A stretch of 34,469 nucleotides of DNA, from positions 1 to 34,469 of the forward strand of contig JAISYI010000012.1 of the NCBI GenBank assembly GCA_031269995.1, read 5' to 3'. Every line of letters begins with the position of its first letter. Positions within the stretch are counted from its first letter, which is position 1. The notes below the pieces were generated by a model that was not told where the DNA came from, searched no databases, and saw only the letters and a program-made list of their open reading frames with translations. Origin of the DNA: Holosporaceae bacterium (GTDB lineage: Bacteria > Pseudomonadota > Alphaproteobacteria > UBA3830). Position numbers and translations under genes: made by a program. This document shows positions 33,124 to 34,469 of the stretch, in pieces.

Positions 33124-33825
33124 TTAAAAACCAAAAACCTCTGTTTTATCCAATCTTAAGCCTACTCCCATCGTAGTAGAAACTGTTACAGCCTTCAAGT
33201 AGGCTCCCTTAACCCCTACTGGCTTGGCCTTCAGCACCGCGCCTATATACGCTTTGATGTTATCTATGATTTTTTCCTTCGTAAAACTCAACTTACATAG
33301 CCCCGCATGAATTATCCCTGTCTTGTCTAACCTATATTCTACTTGCCCTGCTCGAAAATTATTCACCGCGGCACCTACATTAGGCGTTACTGTCCCAAGT
33401 TTCGGATTTGGCATCAAACCCTTGGGTCCGAGAATCTTCCCCAATCTCCCAACAACTCCCATCATGTCTGGCGCTGCAATGCACACTTCGAACTCTATAT
33501 CGCCGGCACTGATCTTTTCTGCTAAATCATCTGCTCCAACGTAATCAGCCCCCGCATCTACTGCTGCATCTGCTGCTTTCCCCCTCGCGAAAACTGCTAT
33601 CCTGGTCCGTTTTCCTGTTCCTGCGGGCATGGTGACTATTCCTCGAATATTTTGATCTGCTGCTCGCGGATCCACATTCAAGTTTATTGCGACCTCTACC
33701 GTTTCATCGAATTTGCAAACAGAATTTTCTTTCAAAAAGGAAATAGCTTCAGAAAGAATATAAACTTTCTTGCCTGCATCTGCCAATTTGGCCATTGCTC
33801 GGTGGCGCTTTCCTCTGTGGGCCAT
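33124..33825 (-). CDS. rplA: 50S ribosomal protein L1
   Basis: L1-stalk protein that aids release of E-site tRNA and usually represses its own operon. KFDETVEVAINLNVDPRAADQ, the GLMPNPKLGTVTPNV loop and TMGVGLRLD at the end are conserved. 233 residues is normal. Its ATG shares the final A of the rplK stop, which indicates coupled translation. Confidence 0.98.
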   Translation of the reverse strand: MAHRGKRHRAMAKLADAGKKVYILSEAISFLKENSVCKFDETVEVAINLNVDPRAADQNIRGIVTMPAGTGKRTRIAVFARGKAADAAVDAGADYVGADDLAEKISAGDIEFEVCIAAPDMMGVVGRLGKILGPKGLMPNPKLGTVTPNVGAAVNNFRAGQVEYRLDKTGIIHAGLCKLSFTKEKIIDNIKAYIGAVLKAKPVGVKGAYLKAVTVSTTMGVGLRLDKTEVFGF

Positions 33826-34259
33826 TATTGTATCACCTCCAAACCCATCGAACGAGCAGACCCTATGACCATCATGCTCGCCGCATCGACGTCATTCGCA
33901 TTCAAATCTCGCATTTTCTTTTCAGCTATTTCCCTAATTTGGGCAATTGAAACTTTACCGATTGATGCGCTGCGTCCCGTCGTCGATGCTCCCTTCACGA
34001 CTCCGGCTGCTTGTTTCAAAAAGTATGATACTGGGGGCAATTTAATCACGAAGGAAAACGTACGATCTCCATAAGCCGTTATGATCACAGGGAGAGGGGT
34101 GCCTGCTTCATAGGACTGTGTCTGTGCATTAAACGCTTTACAGAATTCCATTATGTTAAGGCCACGTTGCCCCAATGCAGGTCCAATTGGGGGCGATGGA
34201 GTCGCCTTTCCGGCAGAGACCTGGAGCTTTATATATCCTACTACTTTCTTTGCCATCAA
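33825..34259 (-). CDS. rplK: 50S ribosomal protein L11
   Basis: Binds the GTPase-associated centre of 23S rRNA and is needed for the stringent response. [20 protein letters not shown] and the C-terminal [22 protein letters not shown] are conserved; 144 residues is normal. It opens the rplKAJL run. The 163 bases upstream show no secE or nusG reading frame, so the usual secE-nusG-rplK order does not hold immediately ahead. Confidence 0.98.
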   Translation of the reverse strand: MMAKKVVGYIKLQVSAGKATPSPPIGPALGQRGLNIMEFCKAFNAQTQSYEAGTPLPVIITAYGDRTFSFVIKLPPVSYFLKQAAGVVKGASTTGRSASIGKVSIAQIREIAEKKMRDLNANDVDAASMMVIGSARSMGLEVIQ

Positions 34260-34422
34260 TCCTCTATGAATACATCAAGCGCTATTTACTGGTAGCGTAA
34301 TAAGGCTTGTAACACATAACGATATGTCTTTGCAAGACCGATCTTAGAGAGGGGGATTGACAACTAAAGGCGTGTAGATTTCCAATGATGTAGCAATAGA
34401 GCCACAGAAAGAGTTAGCATTT

Positions 34423-34469
34423 CTAAGCTTTTACTGTAACATTTAGTTTTTCGATGAAGTCTCGCGAGG
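34423..34469 (-). CDS. C-terminal end of an unidentified gene cut by the window edge
   Basis: A minus-strand frame enters from the right edge and ends at a TAG after 14 residues (SRDFIEKLNVTVKA). The composition is protein-like, but the piece is too short to identify. It does not resemble the end of NusG. It may be chance. Confidence 0.25.
   Translation of the reverse strand, partial: SRDFIEKLNVTVKA

Noticed and set aside
34300-34380. Promoter for rplK, for example TTGCAA with TTACAA on the minus strand
   Set aside because: The -10 candidate is poor and several equally weak pairs exist; nothing decides among them.

Overview
The window reads as chromosomal DNA of an alphaproteobacterium, probably a host-associated, genome-reduced one; a Holosporales- or Rickettsiales-like lineage would fit, but this is inference without a 16S gene. 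The reasons are the moderately AT-rich composition, several pieces of classical alphaproteobacterial gene clusters with members missing (leuS-lptE without holA, argS-SPOR without nagZ/scpAB, dacA-tmk without holB, miaB-ybeY-corC without phoH or lnt), an LdtR-like MarR regulator of alphaproteobacterial type, phasin, and several signal-peptide proteins with no recognisable family. No phage, insertion sequence, CRISPR array or rRNA was seen. No gene-free stretch exceeds 300 bases; the longest, upstream of aspS and of the 25252 lipoprotein gene, hold promoters.

Layout. 1-1276: a Bcr/CflA-type MFS efflux protein (+) whose N-terminus is uncertain. 1352-4825 (-): tRNA-Asn(GTT), a transaldolase-like gene, miaB, ybeY and corC in one tight block. 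5065-11579 (+): leuS, lptE, argS, a SPOR-domain membrane protein and rsmE. 11682-12158 (+): a MarR/LdtR-type regulator. 12318-13883 (-): rpoZ and a strikingly GC-rich gene for a secreted protein with an HELLH zinc-protease motif, the clearest sign of transfer in the window. 14057-20859 (+): dacA, tmk, a large S9-peptidase-like exported protein without a catalytic serine elbow, a phasin, long-form hpf and a GntP-family permease. 20970-24992 (-): a disordered basic secreted protein, polA without proofreading residues, and secB. 25252-26175 (+): an orphan lipoprotein with a near-consensus promoter. 26231-31168 (-): aspS followed by a sugar-type ABC binding protein and two permeases in overlapping frames. 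31467-32030 (+): pgsA. 32100-34259 (-): rplK-rplA-rplJ-rplL, closed by a terminator, with no rpoBC behind it. A 14-codon open end of an unknown gene touches the right edge.

How the genes fit together. Most are housekeeping: aminoacylation (leuS, argS, aspS, tRNA-Asn), tRNA and rRNA maturation (miaB, ybeY, rsmE), ribosome structure and dormancy (rplKAJL, hpf), transcription (rpoZ), envelope building (lptE, SPOR protein, dacA, pgsA, the LdtR-like regulator), export (secB) and replication precursors and repair (tmk, polA). Phasin, hpf and a GntP permease sit in a row and suggest a carbon-storage and stationary-phase patch. The exported proteins without known function (HELLH protein, degenerate S9 protein, basic disordered protein, orphan lipoprotein) are the best places to look for undescribed host-interaction biology. 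No complete new multi-gene system could be demonstrated from sequence alone.
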